Counted from the stretch's first letter, positions 33,924-43,084 are shown. The stretch is 64,000 nt of DNA from DATARR01 sp034666985 (GCA_034666985.1 JAXDKS010000016.1:50574-114573); one strand, 5' to 3'. Translations and numbers: made by a program. The notes: generated by a model from the sequence alone, not told the origin.

Positions 33924-35395
33924 TGGGGAAGCTGGGGATGGCGGTCCTCCTGCTGGCGGTCCGCTTTCCGGACCTCTCGGGTCTCGAAAGCGCGGTGGCG
34001 GATCAGATCGCCGAGATGCAGCGGCTGCTCGATCATCAGGGGGCAGGTGCCGCCGCCTATGGCGATCTCGGCCAGGTGTACCTCGCCTATGGCTTCAACG
34101 ACGCGGCCACGGACTGTTTTCGCGAGGCCGCAGCCATGGACGCACGGGATTGGCGATGGCCCTATCTCCTGGGTGCCGCCCAGCAGGCCGCAGGGCGGCT
34201 CGACGAGGCGGTGACGGCGTTCGGTCAGGCTCTGGGGCTGGCACCGGATTCCACGGCAGGGTACGTCCACCTCGGAGAGATCCGGCTCCTTCAGGGGCGG
34301 CTCGACGAGGCGGAGGCGGCCTTGCGCAAAGCTCTCGTCCCAGCCACGGCGGCCGCTTCCCACTCCCTCTTGGGACAGGTGGCGCTCGCCCGGCGCGATT
34401 TCCGCGCCGCCGCGGAGCACCTCGAAGCCGCCCTGGCCGCGGTGCCGGAGGCGAGCCGGCTCCACGTGCCGCTGGCCATGGCGTATCGCGGGCTGGGGGA
34501 CCGGGCCAGGGCTGAGGAGCAGCTTGGAAAGGCCGGGGCCGTGGGATTGCGCGCGCCCGATCCCCTGCTCGACGGCGTCGCGGCCCTGCGGGTGGGGGAG
34601 CGGGTGGCGATGATGCGCGGCCGGGTGGCCGCCCAAGCCGGCCGCTACCAGGACGCCATCCAGGAGTTCCGCCGCGCCCTCGCCGCCCGGCCGGAGAGCG
34701 TGGAGGCGCGGGTGAACCTCGGCTCGGTGCTGGCTCTCACCGGCGATCGGACTGGAGCCATGGACAGCCTCCGGGAGGCCCTCCGCCTCGATCCGGCCAA
34801 CGCCACGGCCCACTTCAACCTCGGCTCGCTGCTGGCGGACGGCGGCTCGCCGGAGGAGGCCCGCCCCCATCTCGAAGCCGCCGTGGCTGCCCGGCCGGAG
34901 GATGCCGAGGCCCGGCGCCTGCTGGCGAAGATCCTGCGCGACGCCGGCCGCCTCCCCGCGGCTCTGGAGCACTACCGCCGCGCCGTGGAGCTCGCCCCCG
35001 GCGACGAGGCGGCCCGGCTGGGTGAGGCCGAGACGCTGGTGCGGCTGGGCCGCTACGCCGAGGCCCGCACCCGGCTGGACGAGGCCCTCGGCCAGATGCC
35101 GGGGAGCGGCCTGCTCTCCCACGCCCAGGCCCGCCTGCTGGCTGCCTGCCCGGACCCCTCCGTACGGGACGGCGAGCGCGCCCTCAAGCTTGCCCTCTCC
35201 GTCTGGCAGGCGCGGCCGGCCGCTCCCCACGCCGAGACCGTGGCCCTCGCCCTCGCCGAGCTCGGCCGCTGCGACGAAGCCGCCATCTGGCAGCGCACCG
35301 CCCGTGAGCGGGCGCAGATCGAAGCCCCCGCCCGTCTCGGCGATCTCGACCGCGCGCTCGCCAGATATGAGAAGGGCGCGCCCTGCCGGCCCTAG
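33923..35395 (+). CDS. Tetratricopeptide-repeat protein
   Basis: 490 residues from the ATG overlapping the previous stop (TGATG). A short hydrophobic N-terminus (MGKLGMAVLLLAVRF) could be a signal. About ten TPR motifs follow (AYGDLGQVYLAYGFNDAATD, YVHLGEIRLLQGRLDEAEA, ARVNLGSVLALTGDRTGAM, AHFNLGSLLADGGSPEEAR). The CRTAC1/TPR pair recurs in Acidobacteria and Planctomycetes. It probably acts as a binding scaffold in the periplasm. No catalytic domain. Confidence 0.9.
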   Translation: MGKLGMAVLLLAVRFPDLSGLESAVADQIAEMQRLLDHQGAGAAAYGDLGQVYLAYGFNDAATDCFREAAAMDARDWRWPYLLGAAQQAAGRLDEAVTAFGQALGLAPDSTAGYVHLGEIRLLQGRLDEAEAALRKALVPATAAASHSLLGQVALARRDFRAAAEHLEAALAAVPEASRLHVPLAMAYRGLGDRARAEEQLGKAGAVGLRAPDPLLDGVAALRVGERVAMMRGRVAAQAGRYQDAIQEFRRALAARPESVEARVNLGSVLALTGDRTGAMDSLREALRLDPANATAHFNLGSLLADGGSPEEARPHLEAAVAARPEDAEARRLLAKILRDAGRLPAALEHYRRAVELAPGDEAARLGEAETLVRLGRYAEARTRLDEALGQMPGSGLLSHAQARLLAACPDPSVRDGERALKLALSVWQARPAAPHAETVALALAELGRCDEAAIWQRTARERAQIEAPARLGDLDRALARYEKGAPCRP

Positions 35396-35400
35396 GAAGC

Positions 35401-35428
35401 ATTGACTTCATGCACTGTTAGCTATAAC
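35401..35428 (+). promoter_or_regulatory. Candidate promoter for small Cys-protein pair
   Basis: TTGACT (35402-35407) and TATAAC (35423-35428) are separated by 15 bp, slightly short. They lie about 37 bp before the ATG at 35465, directly after the TPR gene. Confidence 0.4.
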
Positions 35429-35464
35429 TTCGTTGCTCCAATCGCTGTCTGAAAGGAGCAAGAC

Positions 35465-35680
35465 ATGAGCAAGCTGAAACTGCGTCTGGCCGGGCTGGCT
35501 TTCATCGTCCTCAGCCTGGTGGCCCTCGGTGGATCGCTGGCGCCTGCGGCTGCCGGCTCGAACTGCATCGACGTCGTGGTCTGGGGCACCAATCCCAAGA
35601 CGGGCGAGTGCCGCCAGTTCGCCAATCCCTGTTCCGTGCCCCCGGGTTGGACCATCTCCTACACCGGTTGCGCTTCATAG
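35465..35680 (+). CDS. Small secreted Cys protein A
   Basis: 71 residues with a clear ribosome site (AAAGGAGC). Signal peptide about 1-30 (ending APAAAGS). The mature peptide of about 41 residues has four Cys in the pattern NCIDVVVWGTNPKTGEC, NPCSVPPGW and TGCAS. It shares the signature NPxTGEC...NPCxVPxGWxIxY with the next gene. No family recognised. Likely disulfide-bonded outside the cytoplasm. Confidence 0.75.
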   Translation: MSKLKLRLAGLAFIVLSLVALGGSLAPAAAGSNCIDVVVWGTNPKTGECRQFANPCSVPPGWTISYTGCAS

Positions 35681-35706
35681 GTCTTCGGACCCAGAAGGAG
35701 AAAGAC

Positions 35707-35961
35707 ATGTCATCCACCCTCAAGCTCCGTCTGATCGGATTCGCCCTCATCGCGCTGAGCTTCCTGGCCCTCGACCGGGGGGCGGCCAGCGCCAGCAACT
35801 GCCCGCGGAAGAGCTTCACCGGCTCCTGCATCCAGGTGATCGTCTCGGCACGCAATCCGGACACCGGCGAGTGCTGTGTCTATCCGAACCCCTGCGTGGT
35901 ACCCGACGGCTGGCAGATCTACTACTCCCCGAACTGCCAGGACCCCGAGGTCCTCGAGTAG
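35707..35961 (+). CDS. Small secreted Cys protein B (paralogue of A)
   Basis: 84 residues from ATG at 35707, preceded by AGAAGGAGAAAG. Signal peptide about 1-30 (LKLRLIGFALIALSFLALD). The mature part carries six Cys, four matching the neighbour's signature (NPDTGECCVYPNPCVVPDGW and a final Cys) plus an extra N-terminal one in NCPRKSFTGSC. A tandem duplication with divergence is evident. Function unknown. Confidence 0.75.
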   Translation: MSSTLKLRLIGFALIALSFLALDRGAASASNCPRKSFTGSCIQVIVSARNPDTGECCVYPNPCVVPDGWQIYYSPNCQDPEVLE

Positions 35962-36244
35962 ATCCCGCGATCCTTTCGCGATCCTGAAGGGCCGGCCCCG
36001 CGCTGGCCCTTTTCGTTGGTCGCTCTTGCAACTTTTTCCATCCTGCCGGTCCTGTCCGCCCGCGCCGTAGGGCGGAATCCTTCTTCAACTCTGGATTTAT
36101 GGGGTCAATCGTCGCTGGCGCGCGTTTTGCTATCAGGGTCTCTCGAATGGAGTCAGGTTTCCTGGAGACGGAACGGAGACGCGCATGCTAGACACGGCTT
36201 CGAACCCGCGACTGAAAACCTCGGAGCGGTTTTATCGCGGTACG

Positions 36245-38101
36245 ATGAAGAAGAGGGCCGCCTGTCTGTCCCTGTTGTCCTTTTTGTCCTTGCTCCCTCT
36301 GCTGACCGCCGCCTGCCGCACCAAGGCCAGCGCGGCTGATGGCAAGGAGCCGGCGCCGGCCCGCAGCGCCTCTCTCGCCGGGGCCCGCGTCGCCGGCCAG
36401 CCCCCGGCCGCGGACGACGGCCAGTGGGTGATGCCGGCCAAGGACTACGCCAGCACCCGCTACAGCGCGCTCGCCCAGATCACCACCGCCAACGTCGCCC
36501 AACTGAAGCCAGTATGGACGTTCTCGACCGGCAACGTGCGGGGGCACGAGGCCGCGCCGCTGGTGGTGGGGAGCACGATGTACGTGGTCACGCCGTTCCC
36601 CAACGTCCTCTACGCGCTCGACCTCACCCAGCCCGGAGCGCCCCTCAAGTGGCAGTACCAGCCGCCGATGCTGCCCGCGGCCCAGGGGGTGGCCTGCTGC
36701 GACCTGGTCAACCGCGGCGCCGCCTACGATGGCGGCAAGGTCTTCTACAACACGCTCGATGGCCAGACCATAGCGGTCGACGCCGAGTCCGGCAAAGAGG
36801 CGTGGCGGACGAAGGTCGCCGACATCAACAAGGGGGAGTCCATCACCATGGCTCCCCTGGTGGTGAAGGGCAAGGTGCTGGTGGGCAACAGCGGCGGCGA
36901 GTTCGGGGTGCGGGGCTGGTTGACGGCCCTCGACGCCGGCAGCGGCCAGATCGCCTGGCGCGCCTACAACACCGGGCCGGACAAGGACGTGCTGATCGGC
37001 CCCGACTTCAAGCCTTTCTATCCCCAGGACCGCGGCAAGGACCTCGGCGTCTCCACCTGGCCGCCCGGCGCCTGGAAGATCGGCGGCGGCACCATGTGGG
37101 GCTGGATCTCCTACGATCCTGACCTCAACCTGATCTACCACGGCACGGCCAACCCCGGGCCGTGGAATCCGGACATGCGGCCGGGCGACAACAAGTGGAC
37201 GTCCGGCATCTTCGCCCGCGACCCCGATACCGGCGCGGCCCGCTGGTTCTACCAGTGGACCCCGCACGACCTCCACGACTACGACGGCATCAACGAGAAC
37301 GTGCTGATCGATCTCGACCTGCATGGCCAGCGGCGCAAGGTGCTGGTGCGGCCGGAGCGCAACGGCTACGTCTACGTGCTCGACCGCGCCACCGGCGAGG
37401 TGCTCTCGGCCGATCCGTACGTGCACGTCACCTCCTCGCTGGGAGTGGATCTGAAGAGCGGCAAGCTGCTCGAGGCGCCGGACAAGAAGACCGGCTTCGG
37501 CCACATCGTGCGCGACGTCTGCCCGGCGGCGCCGGGGGCCAAGGACTGGCAGCCCTCGGCCTTCTCGCCGAAGACCGGGCTGCTCTACATGCCCCACAAC
37601 AACCTCTGCATGGACGAGGAGGGAGTGGAGGCCAACTACATCGCCGGCACGCCGTTCGTGGGCGCCAACGTGAAGATGTACGCCGGTCCCGGCGGCAACC
37701 GCGGCGCCTTCACCGCCTGGGACCCGGCGGCCGGGCGCGCGGTGTGGAGCGTGCCCGAGCCGTTCCCGGCCTGGAGCGGCGCCCTGGTGACGGCGGGCGA
37801 CGTGGTCTTCTACGGCACCATGGAGGGCTGGTTCAAGGCCCTCGACGCACGGACCGGCAAGGAGCTGTGGAAGTTCAAGACCGGCTCCGGGATCATCGGC
37901 CAGCCCATCAGCTACCGGGGGCCGGACGGCAAGCAGTACGTGGCCATCCTCTCCGGGGTCGGCGGCTGGTCCGGTGCCATCGTCGCAGGCGCCCTCGATC
38001 CGCACGACAGCACGGCCGCCCTGGGGTTCGTCAACGCCATGACGGACCTGCCGCAGCACAGCACCAAGGGAGGGATGTTGTATGTCTTCGCCCTCCCGTA
38101 G
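36245..38101 (+). CDS. xoxF: Lanthanide-type PQQ alcohol dehydrogenase (XoxF-like lipoprotein)
   Basis: 618 residues. The lipoprotein signal ends LLTAAC (Cys24). Eight-bladed quinoprotein propeller: vicinal Cys151-Cys152 in GVACCDLVNRG, Glu219 in GGEFGVRG, Asn303 in GTANPGPWN, and Asp345-Tyr-Asp347 in PHDLHDYDGIN. The second Asp, two residues after the catalytic one, is the hallmark of lanthanide-dependent enzymes; calcium-type MxaF has Ala there. It oxidises methanol or other primary alcohols in the periplasm, passing electrons to cytochrome c. The XoxJ-like and cytochrome genes follow directly. Substrate range is not certain. Confidence 0.88.
   Translation: MKKRAACLSLLSFLSLLPLLTAACRTKASAADGKEPAPARSASLAGARVAGQPPAADDGQWVMPAKDYASTRYSALAQITTANVAQLKPVWTFSTGNVRGHEAAPLVVGSTMYVVTPFPNVLYALDLTQPGAPLKWQYQPPMLPAAQGVACCDLVNRGAAYDGGKVFYNTLDGQTIAVDAESGKEAWRTKVADINKGESITMAPLVVKGKVLVGNSGGEFGVRGWLTALDAGSGQIAWRAYNTGPDKDVLIGPDFKPFYPQDRGKDLGVSTWPPGAWKIGGGTMWGWISYDPDLNLIYHGTANPGPWNPDMRPGDNKWTSGIFARDPDTGAARWFYQWTPHDLHDYDGINENVLIDLDLHGQRRKVLVRPERNGYVYVLDRATGEVLSADPYVHVTSSLGVDLKSGKLLEAPDKKTGFGHIVRDVCPAAPGAKDWQPSAFSPKTGLLYMPHNNLCMDEEGVEANYIAGTPFVGANVKMYAGPGGNRGAFTAWDPAAGRAVWSVPEPFPAWSGALVTAGDVVFYGTMEGWFKALDARTGKELWKFKTGSGIIGQPISYRGPDGKQYVAILSGVGGWSGAIVAGALDPHDSTAALGFVNAMTDLPQHSTKGGMLYVFALP
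36261..36300. repeat. GGAC-type repeat, single arm inside the xoxF leader
   Basis: CTGTCTGTCCCTGTTGTCC and TTTTTGTCCTTGCTCCC match the right arm of the GGAC repeat family. The segment encodes the Leu/Ser-rich hydrophobic core of the dehydrogenase signal peptide. Confidence 0.55.
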
Positions 38102-38930
38102 GAGCTGCGCCGTTCTGGCCCTCACGGCCCTCGCCCTTCTCCTGGGCGCCTATGCCCGGCCGGGGGCTGCCCGCCCCGCCCGCGAGCTGCGGGTGTGCGC
38201 CGATCCCAACAACCTGCCGTTCTCGAACCAGAAGCTGGAGGGGTTCGAGAACCGGCTGGCGGAGATCGTCGCCCGCGATCTCGGCGCTTCGGTGCGCTAC
38301 ACCTGGTGGGCCCAGCGCCGCGGCTTCTTCCGTAACACGCTGAAGGCCGGCACCTGCGACGTCGTCCTCGGCGTGCCGGCGAGCCTGGAGATGGTGGCGC
38401 CGACCCGCCCCTACTACCGGTCCACCTACGTCTTCGTCTATCGCAAGGACCGGGGGATCGACGTCCGCTCGTTCGACGATCCGATCCTCAAGAAGCTGCG
38501 CATTGGCGTCCAGGTGGCGGGCGACGACGGCGCCAACATGCCGCCGGTCCACGCCCTGGCGGCGCGCGGCATCATCGACAACGTCACCGGCTACACGCTC
38601 TATGGCGACTACACCCAGCCCAATCCGCCGGCCCGCATCCTCGATGCCGTGGCCGCCGGCGAGGTCGACGTGGCCGTGGTGTGGGGCCCCCTCGCCGGCT
38701 ACTTCGCTCCGCGCCAGCCCGTGCCGCTCGTCCTGGTGTCCGTCGAGCCGCAGATCGACCTGCCGTTCCTCCCCTTCGTCTACGACATCGCCGTGGGAGT
38801 GCGCCGGGGGGACGAGCGGCTGCGCGGGGAGATCGACACCGTCCTCGAGCGGCGGCGGCCGGAGATCGAGAAGCTGCTCGATCGCTACGGCGTGCCGCGT
38901 CCGGCGGTACCCGGAGCCGGGGGAGCCTGA
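38082..38930 (+). CDS. xoxJ: XoxJ/MxaJ-like periplasmic binding protein
   Basis: 282 residues; signal peptide about 1-30. Type 2 periplasmic-binding fold: LRVCADPNNLPFSNQKLEGFENRLAEIV, TWWAQRRGFFRNTLKAGTCDVVLGVP, and VDVAVVWGPLAGYFA. This is the quinoprotein-dehydrogenase-associated binding-protein family, thought to help mature or activate the PQQ dehydrogenase. It overlaps the dehydrogenase gene by 20 bp. Confidence 0.9.
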   Translation: MSSPSRRSCAVLALTALALLLGAYARPGAARPARELRVCADPNNLPFSNQKLEGFENRLAEIVARDLGASVRYTWWAQRRGFFRNTLKAGTCDVVLGVPASLEMVAPTRPYYRSTYVFVYRKDRGIDVRSFDDPILKKLRIGVQVAGDDGANMPPVHALAARGIIDNVTGYTLYGDYTQPNPPARILDAVAAGEVDVAVVWGPLAGYFAPRQPVPLVLVSVEPQIDLPFLPFVYDIAVGVRRGDERLRGEIDTVLERRRPEIEKLLDRYGVPRPAVPGAGGA

Positions 38931-38941
38931 AGGAGGAGCTC

Positions 38942-39490
38942 ATGCGACGCATCGCTACCAGACTCGGTGCCCTGGTCTTGACGTTCGCGGCCCTCGCCGG
39001 CTGCGAGCGGGAGGCGCGCAAGTTCCAGACGCCGCCCGCCAGGAACGCCATTGCCCGGCCCGTGCGGCTGACCACGCTCCAGCCCGGCGACTCCCTGCCC
39101 GGCCGGGACGGCGCCGGACCCTATGACGAGAACGCCTGGGCCATCTCCGAGGGCGAGCGGCTCTACAACCAGTACAACTGCGTGGGCTGCCACTTCCATG
39201 GCGGCGGCGGCATCGGCCCGCCGCTCATGGACGCGCAGTGGATCTACGGCAGCGCGCCGCAGGCCATCCACGACACCATCGTCGAGGGGCGGCCCAACGG
39301 CATGCCCTCCTATGGCGGCCACGTCCCGGACGACCAGGTCTGGAAGATCGAGGCCTACGTGCGCACCCTCTCCGGCCAGGCTTCCAAGGCGGCGGAGCCG
39401 GGCCGCACCGACCACATGCAGGCACGGCCCTCCGAGCAGTCGACCCCGAAGCGCAAGCCGGAAGGGGAGAAGGCGGAGCACCCGGGATGA
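38942..39490 (+). CDS. Cytochrome c partner of the PQQ dehydrogenase (XoxG-like)
   Basis: 182 residues; signal with LAGC lipobox at about 18-21. One heme motif CVGCH at about 80-84, and a Met in NGMPSYGG as the likely distal ligand. The C-terminal tail is charged. It probably takes electrons from the dehydrogenase. Its stop overlaps the start of oxidase subunit II (ATGA), which ties alcohol oxidation to the oxidase genes. Confidence 0.85.
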   Translation: MRRIATRLGALVLTFAALAGCEREARKFQTPPARNAIARPVRLTTLQPGDSLPGRDGAGPYDENAWAISEGERLYNQYNCVGCHFHGGGGIGPPLMDAQWIYGSAPQAIHDTIVEGRPNGMPSYGGHVPDDQVWKIEAYVRTLSGQASKAAEPGRTDHMQARPSEQSTPKRKPEGEKAEHPG

Positions 39491-40509
39491 GCGGGATCAG
39501 CGCCGCCGCCTGTCTCCTCCTCTTCGCCGGCCACCCCCCGGCCCATTCGGCACTGGCCTCGGCCGGGCCGCAGGCGGCGCGCATCGAGAGCCTCTGGTGG
39601 CTGTTCTTCTGGGTCTGCTCCGCGGTCTTCCTGCTGGTGATGGCCGCGCTCGCCGTGGGCCTGGTGCGCGACCGCACGCCCGAGGAGGCGGGCGCCGCTC
39701 CCGGCCCCATCCCGCCCGAGGCGCGCCGGCGGCGGACCCGGGTGGTGGCCGTGGCCACGGCCATCACCGCCCTGATCCTCTTCGTGTTCCTCTTCGCCAG
39801 CACCGGCACGGGGCGGGCCATCGCCTCGCTCTCTCGTTCCGATCGATCGGACGCGATGACCGTCGAGGTCACCGGGCACCAGTGGTGGTGGGAAGTCCAA
39901 TACATCGATCCCGTCCCGGGGCAGCGGGTGACCACCGCCAACGAGATCCACATCCCCGTCGGCCGCCCCGTCCGCATCCGGACGGCGTCCCACGACGTGA
40001 TCCACAGCTTCTGGGTTCCCAGCCTTCACGGCAAGCGCGACCTGATCCCCGGCCACGACTCGGAAGATTTCTGGCTCCAGGCCGACAGGCCGGGGGTCTA
40101 TCGCGGCCAGTGTGCCGAGTTCTGCGGCCACCAGCACGCCCACATGGCCTTCCTGGTGATCGCCGACCCGCCGGATCGCTTTGCCGCCTGGCTCGACGCC
40201 CAGCGCCAGCCGGCCGCGACGCCCGCGACGCCTCAGGCGTTGCGGGGCCAGGACCTCTTCGTCCACCTCCAGTGCGCCCTCTGCCACGCCGTCGAGGGCA
40301 CGGACGCCGGTGGCCGGGTGGGGCCCGACCTCACTCACGTCGCCAGCCGCCGCACCCTCGCCGCCGCCACCCTGCCCAACACCCGGGGCCATCTGTCGGA
40401 CTGGATCGTGGACTCCCAGAGGATCAAGCCCGGCAACCCCATGCCGCCCACCCGCCTGGCGGGCGAAGACCTCGAGTCGATCCTGGCTTATCTGGAGAGC
40501 CTGAAATGA
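39487..40509 (+). CDS. coxB: Cytochrome c oxidase subunit II with fused cytochrome c domain (caa3-type)
   Basis: 340 residues. N-terminal signal/anchor and two membrane segments (about 33-60 and 80-105). CuA domain with the TGHQWWWEVQY aromatic patch and complete ligand set GQCAEFCGHQHAHM (about 213-226). A C-terminal cytochrome c domain with CALCH (about 256-260) and Met in GNPMPP as distal ligand. It accepts electrons from soluble or lipid-anchored cytochrome c and passes them to subunit I. Confidence 0.95.
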   Translation: MSGISAAACLLLFAGHPPAHSALASAGPQAARIESLWWLFFWVCSAVFLLVMAALAVGLVRDRTPEEAGAAPGPIPPEARRRRTRVVAVATAITALILFVFLFASTGTGRAIASLSRSDRSDAMTVEVTGHQWWWEVQYIDPVPGQRVTTANEIHIPVGRPVRIRTASHDVIHSFWVPSLHGKRDLIPGHDSEDFWLQADRPGVYRGQCAEFCGHQHAHMAFLVIADPPDRFAAWLDAQRQPAATPATPQALRGQDLFVHLQCALCHAVEGTDAGGRVGPDLTHVASRRTLAAATLPNTRGHLSDWIVDSQRIKPGNPMPPTRLAGEDLESILAYLESLK

Positions 40510-40519
40510 AGGGAAATCC

Positions 40520-42460
40520 ATGAGCATCGCGGAAGTCGATGACATCGGACAGGGCTGGGCCGGCGAGGATGCCGACGCCGAGGAGCGCCGCCGGCTGGAG
40601 AAGACCTGGAAGGTTCCCAGCAACCCGCTGCGGGCCTGGTTCACCAACGTGGACCACAAGGACCTCGGCAAGCGCTACGTGGTCACCGCTCTGGTCTTCT
40701 TCGTGCTCGGCGGCATCGAGGCCTTCCTCATGCGCCTGCAGCTTGCCCGGCCCGAGTCGCGGCTGATCGGGCCGGACCGCTACGGCCAGCTCTTCACCGT
40801 CCACGGCTCGACCATGATGTTCCTCTTCGCCGTGCCCATCATGCTGGGCCTGGGCACCTACCTGGTGCCGCTGATGATCGGCACCCGCAACCTCGCCTTC
40901 CCGCGTCTCAACGCCTTCTCCTACTGGGTCTATCTGGCCGGCGGCCTGCTGCTCTACGTGGGCCTGTTCACCAACACCGGGCCGGACGCCGGCTGGTTCG
41001 CCTACGTCCCCCTCTCCGGCCCGGGGTTCTCCCCCGGCAAGCGGGTGGACATCTGGGCCCAGATGATCACCTTCACCGAGATCTCCTCGCTCGCCGTGGC
41101 CGTCAACCTCATCACCACCATCTTCAAGCACCGGGCGCCGGGCATGTCGCTCAACCGCATCCCGCTCTACGTCTGGTCGCTGCTGGTGACCTCGTTCATG
41201 GTGGTCTTCGCCATGCCGGCGGTGATGCTCTCCTCCCTGATGCTGGCCATGGACCGGCTGGTGGACACCCACTTCTTCAATCCGGCCGAAGGGGGCGACG
41301 CCCTGCTCTGGCAGCACCTGTTCTGGTTCTTCGGTCACCCGGAGGTCTACATCATCTTCATCCCGGCCCTGGGGATCGTCTCCTCGATCCTCTCCGCCTT
41401 CACCCGCCGCGAGGTCTTCGGCTACCTCGCCATGGTGATGTCGCTGGTGGCGACCGGCTTCATCGGCTTCGGCCTCTGGGTGCACCACATGTTCGCCACC
41501 GGCCTGCCGCAGCTCGGGACGAGCTTCTTCACCGCGGCGAGCATGATGATCGCCATCCCCAGCGGCATCCAGATCTTCTGCTGGACCGCGACGCTGTGGG
41601 GGAGCCGGCCGCGGCTCAAGACGCCGCTCCTCTACGTCCTCGGCTTCTTCTTCATCTTCGTGATCGGCGGCCTGACGGGCGTGATGCTCGCTTCCGTCCC
41701 CCTCGACCTCCAGGTGCACGACACGTTCTTCGTGGTGGCCCACTTCCACTACGTGCTGATCGGCGGCTCCGTCTTCCCCCTGCTGGGCGGTCTCTTCTTC
41801 TGGTTTCCCAAGATGACGGGGCGCCGGCTCTCCGAGGGCATGGGCAAGCTGAGCTTCTGGCTGGTCTTCATCGGCTTCAACCTGACCTTCTTCCCCATGC
41901 ACCAGCTCGGCCTCGACGGCATGCCGCGGCGCATCTACACCTATCTGCCGGAGACCGGCTGGGGGACCCTGAACCTGCTGGCCACGGTCGGCGCCGGCAT
42001 CCTGGGCCTCGGGCTCCTCGTCTTCTTCGTCAACGCCGCCCAGGCCCTGCGCCACGGCGAGGCCGCCGGGAACGATCCGTGGGGGGCGGACACCCTGGAG
42101 TGGGCCATCGCCTCGCCGCCGCCGTCCTACAACTTCCTGCGCCTGCCCACGGTGGCCGGCCGCTCCGCCCTGTGGAGCCGCCGTGAGGACCAGGCGGAGG
42201 TCACGGGCCTGCGCAGCGACCGCCGGGAGGTGCTGGTCACCAACCTCCTCGACGCTGAGCCGGATCACCGCGACGTGCTGCCCGGCCCCACGATCTGGCC
42301 GTTCATCCTCGGCCTCGGCGTGGCCGTGACCTTCATCACCGCCATCTTCACCCCCTGGGGCGTGCTCATCGGCGCCGTGCCCTGCGCCGTGGCGCTGGTG
42401 GCCTGGTTCTGGCCGCGGGGGGACATGGACCGCGAAGTCGTCATGGAGAAGAGATCATGA
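40520..42460 (+). CDS. ctaD: Cytochrome c oxidase subunit I
   Basis: 646 residues with 12 core helices plus two C-terminal ones (about 590-636). Heme ligands: His95 in TVHGSTMMF, HH in VHHMF and His in AHFHYVLIGG. CuB site GHPEVY with the cross-linked Tyr and Glu275. Differences from standard A-type enzymes: the D-channel entrance reads GTRNLAFPR (Asn124 where Asp is usual), and the K-channel segment reads PSGIQIFCW (Gln where Lys is usual). It reduces O2 at heme a3/CuB. Confidence 0.96.
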   Translation: MSIAEVDDIGQGWAGEDADAEERRRLEKTWKVPSNPLRAWFTNVDHKDLGKRYVVTALVFFVLGGIEAFLMRLQLARPESRLIGPDRYGQLFTVHGSTMMFLFAVPIMLGLGTYLVPLMIGTRNLAFPRLNAFSYWVYLAGGLLLYVGLFTNTGPDAGWFAYVPLSGPGFSPGKRVDIWAQMITFTEISSLAVAVNLITTIFKHRAPGMSLNRIPLYVWSLLVTSFMVVFAMPAVMLSSLMLAMDRLVDTHFFNPAEGGDALLWQHLFWFFGHPEVYIIFIPALGIVSSILSAFTRREVFGYLAMVMSLVATGFIGFGLWVHHMFATGLPQLGTSFFTAASMMIAIPSGIQIFCWTATLWGSRPRLKTPLLYVLGFFFIFVIGGLTGVMLASVPLDLQVHDTFFVVAHFHYVLIGGSVFPLLGGLFFWFPKMTGRRLSEGMGKLSFWLVFIGFNLTFFPMHQLGLDGMPRRIYTYLPETGWGTLNLLATVGAGILGLGLLVFFVNAAQALRHGEAAGNDPWGADTLEWAIASPPPSYNFLRLPTVAGRSALWSRREDQAEVTGLRSDRREVLVTNLLDAEPDHRDVLPGPTIWPFILGLGVAVTFITAIFTPWGVLIGAVPCAVALVAWFWPRGDMDREVVMEKRS

Positions 42461-43071
42461 GCCGGCGAGCGGATCTGGACGTCTCCGGCCTCCCCTCGGT
42501 CGTCTACGGGCCCCGGGCCTCCCTCTGGTGGGGCGTGGTCGGGATCATGGCGATCGAGGGCACCATGTTCGCCATCCTCGCCGCCAGCTACTTCTACCTG
42601 CGCGGCGGCGCCGTGGAGTGGCCGCCCACCGACGTGCGCCACCCCGGGCTGGGGATCACCACGTTCGGCCTCGCGATCCTGCTCGCCAGCATCCTCCCCA
42701 TGCATTGGGCGGCCAAGGCGGCGGAGCGGGAGGACCTGAAGGGCATCCGCCTCTGGCTGATCGTCTCCACCGTGCTGATGGTGGCCTTCCTGGTGGTGCG
42801 GGGCCTCGTGATGCGCAGCCTGACCTTCCGCTGGGACAGCCACGCCTACGGCTCGCTCGTCTGGACGGCGGCCGGGCTCCACACCGTCCACGTGGTCACC
42901 GGCACGTGCGAGAACCTGCTCTTCCTCGCCCTCCTGGACAGGGGACCGGTGGAGGACAAGCACATGCTCGACCTGCGTCTCAACAGTCTGTACTGGTACT
43001 TCGTGGCGCTGTCCTGGGTGGTGTTCTACTGCATCTTCTTCCTCGACCCGGGATTGTTGAAGATGCGCTGA
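42457..43071 (+). CDS. coxC: Cytochrome c oxidase subunit III
   Basis: 204 residues with five membrane helices. GIMAIEGTMFAILAASYFYLR carries the family Glu; HTVHVVTGTCENLLFLALL and LNSLYWYFVALSWVVFYC match the last helices. The start overlaps the subunit I stop (ATGA). The shorter five-helix form (no first two helices) is typical of many bacterial oxidases. Confidence 0.92.
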   Translation: MSRRADLDVSGLPSVVYGPRASLWWGVVGIMAIEGTMFAILAASYFYLRGGAVEWPPTDVRHPGLGITTFGLAILLASILPMHWAAKAAEREDLKGIRLWLIVSTVLMVAFLVVRGLVMRSLTFRWDSHAYGSLVWTAAGLHTVHVVTGTCENLLFLALLDRGPVEDKHMLDLRLNSLYWYFVALSWVVFYCIFFLDPGLLKMR

Positions 43072-43084
43072 GGAGGCGAGCGTG

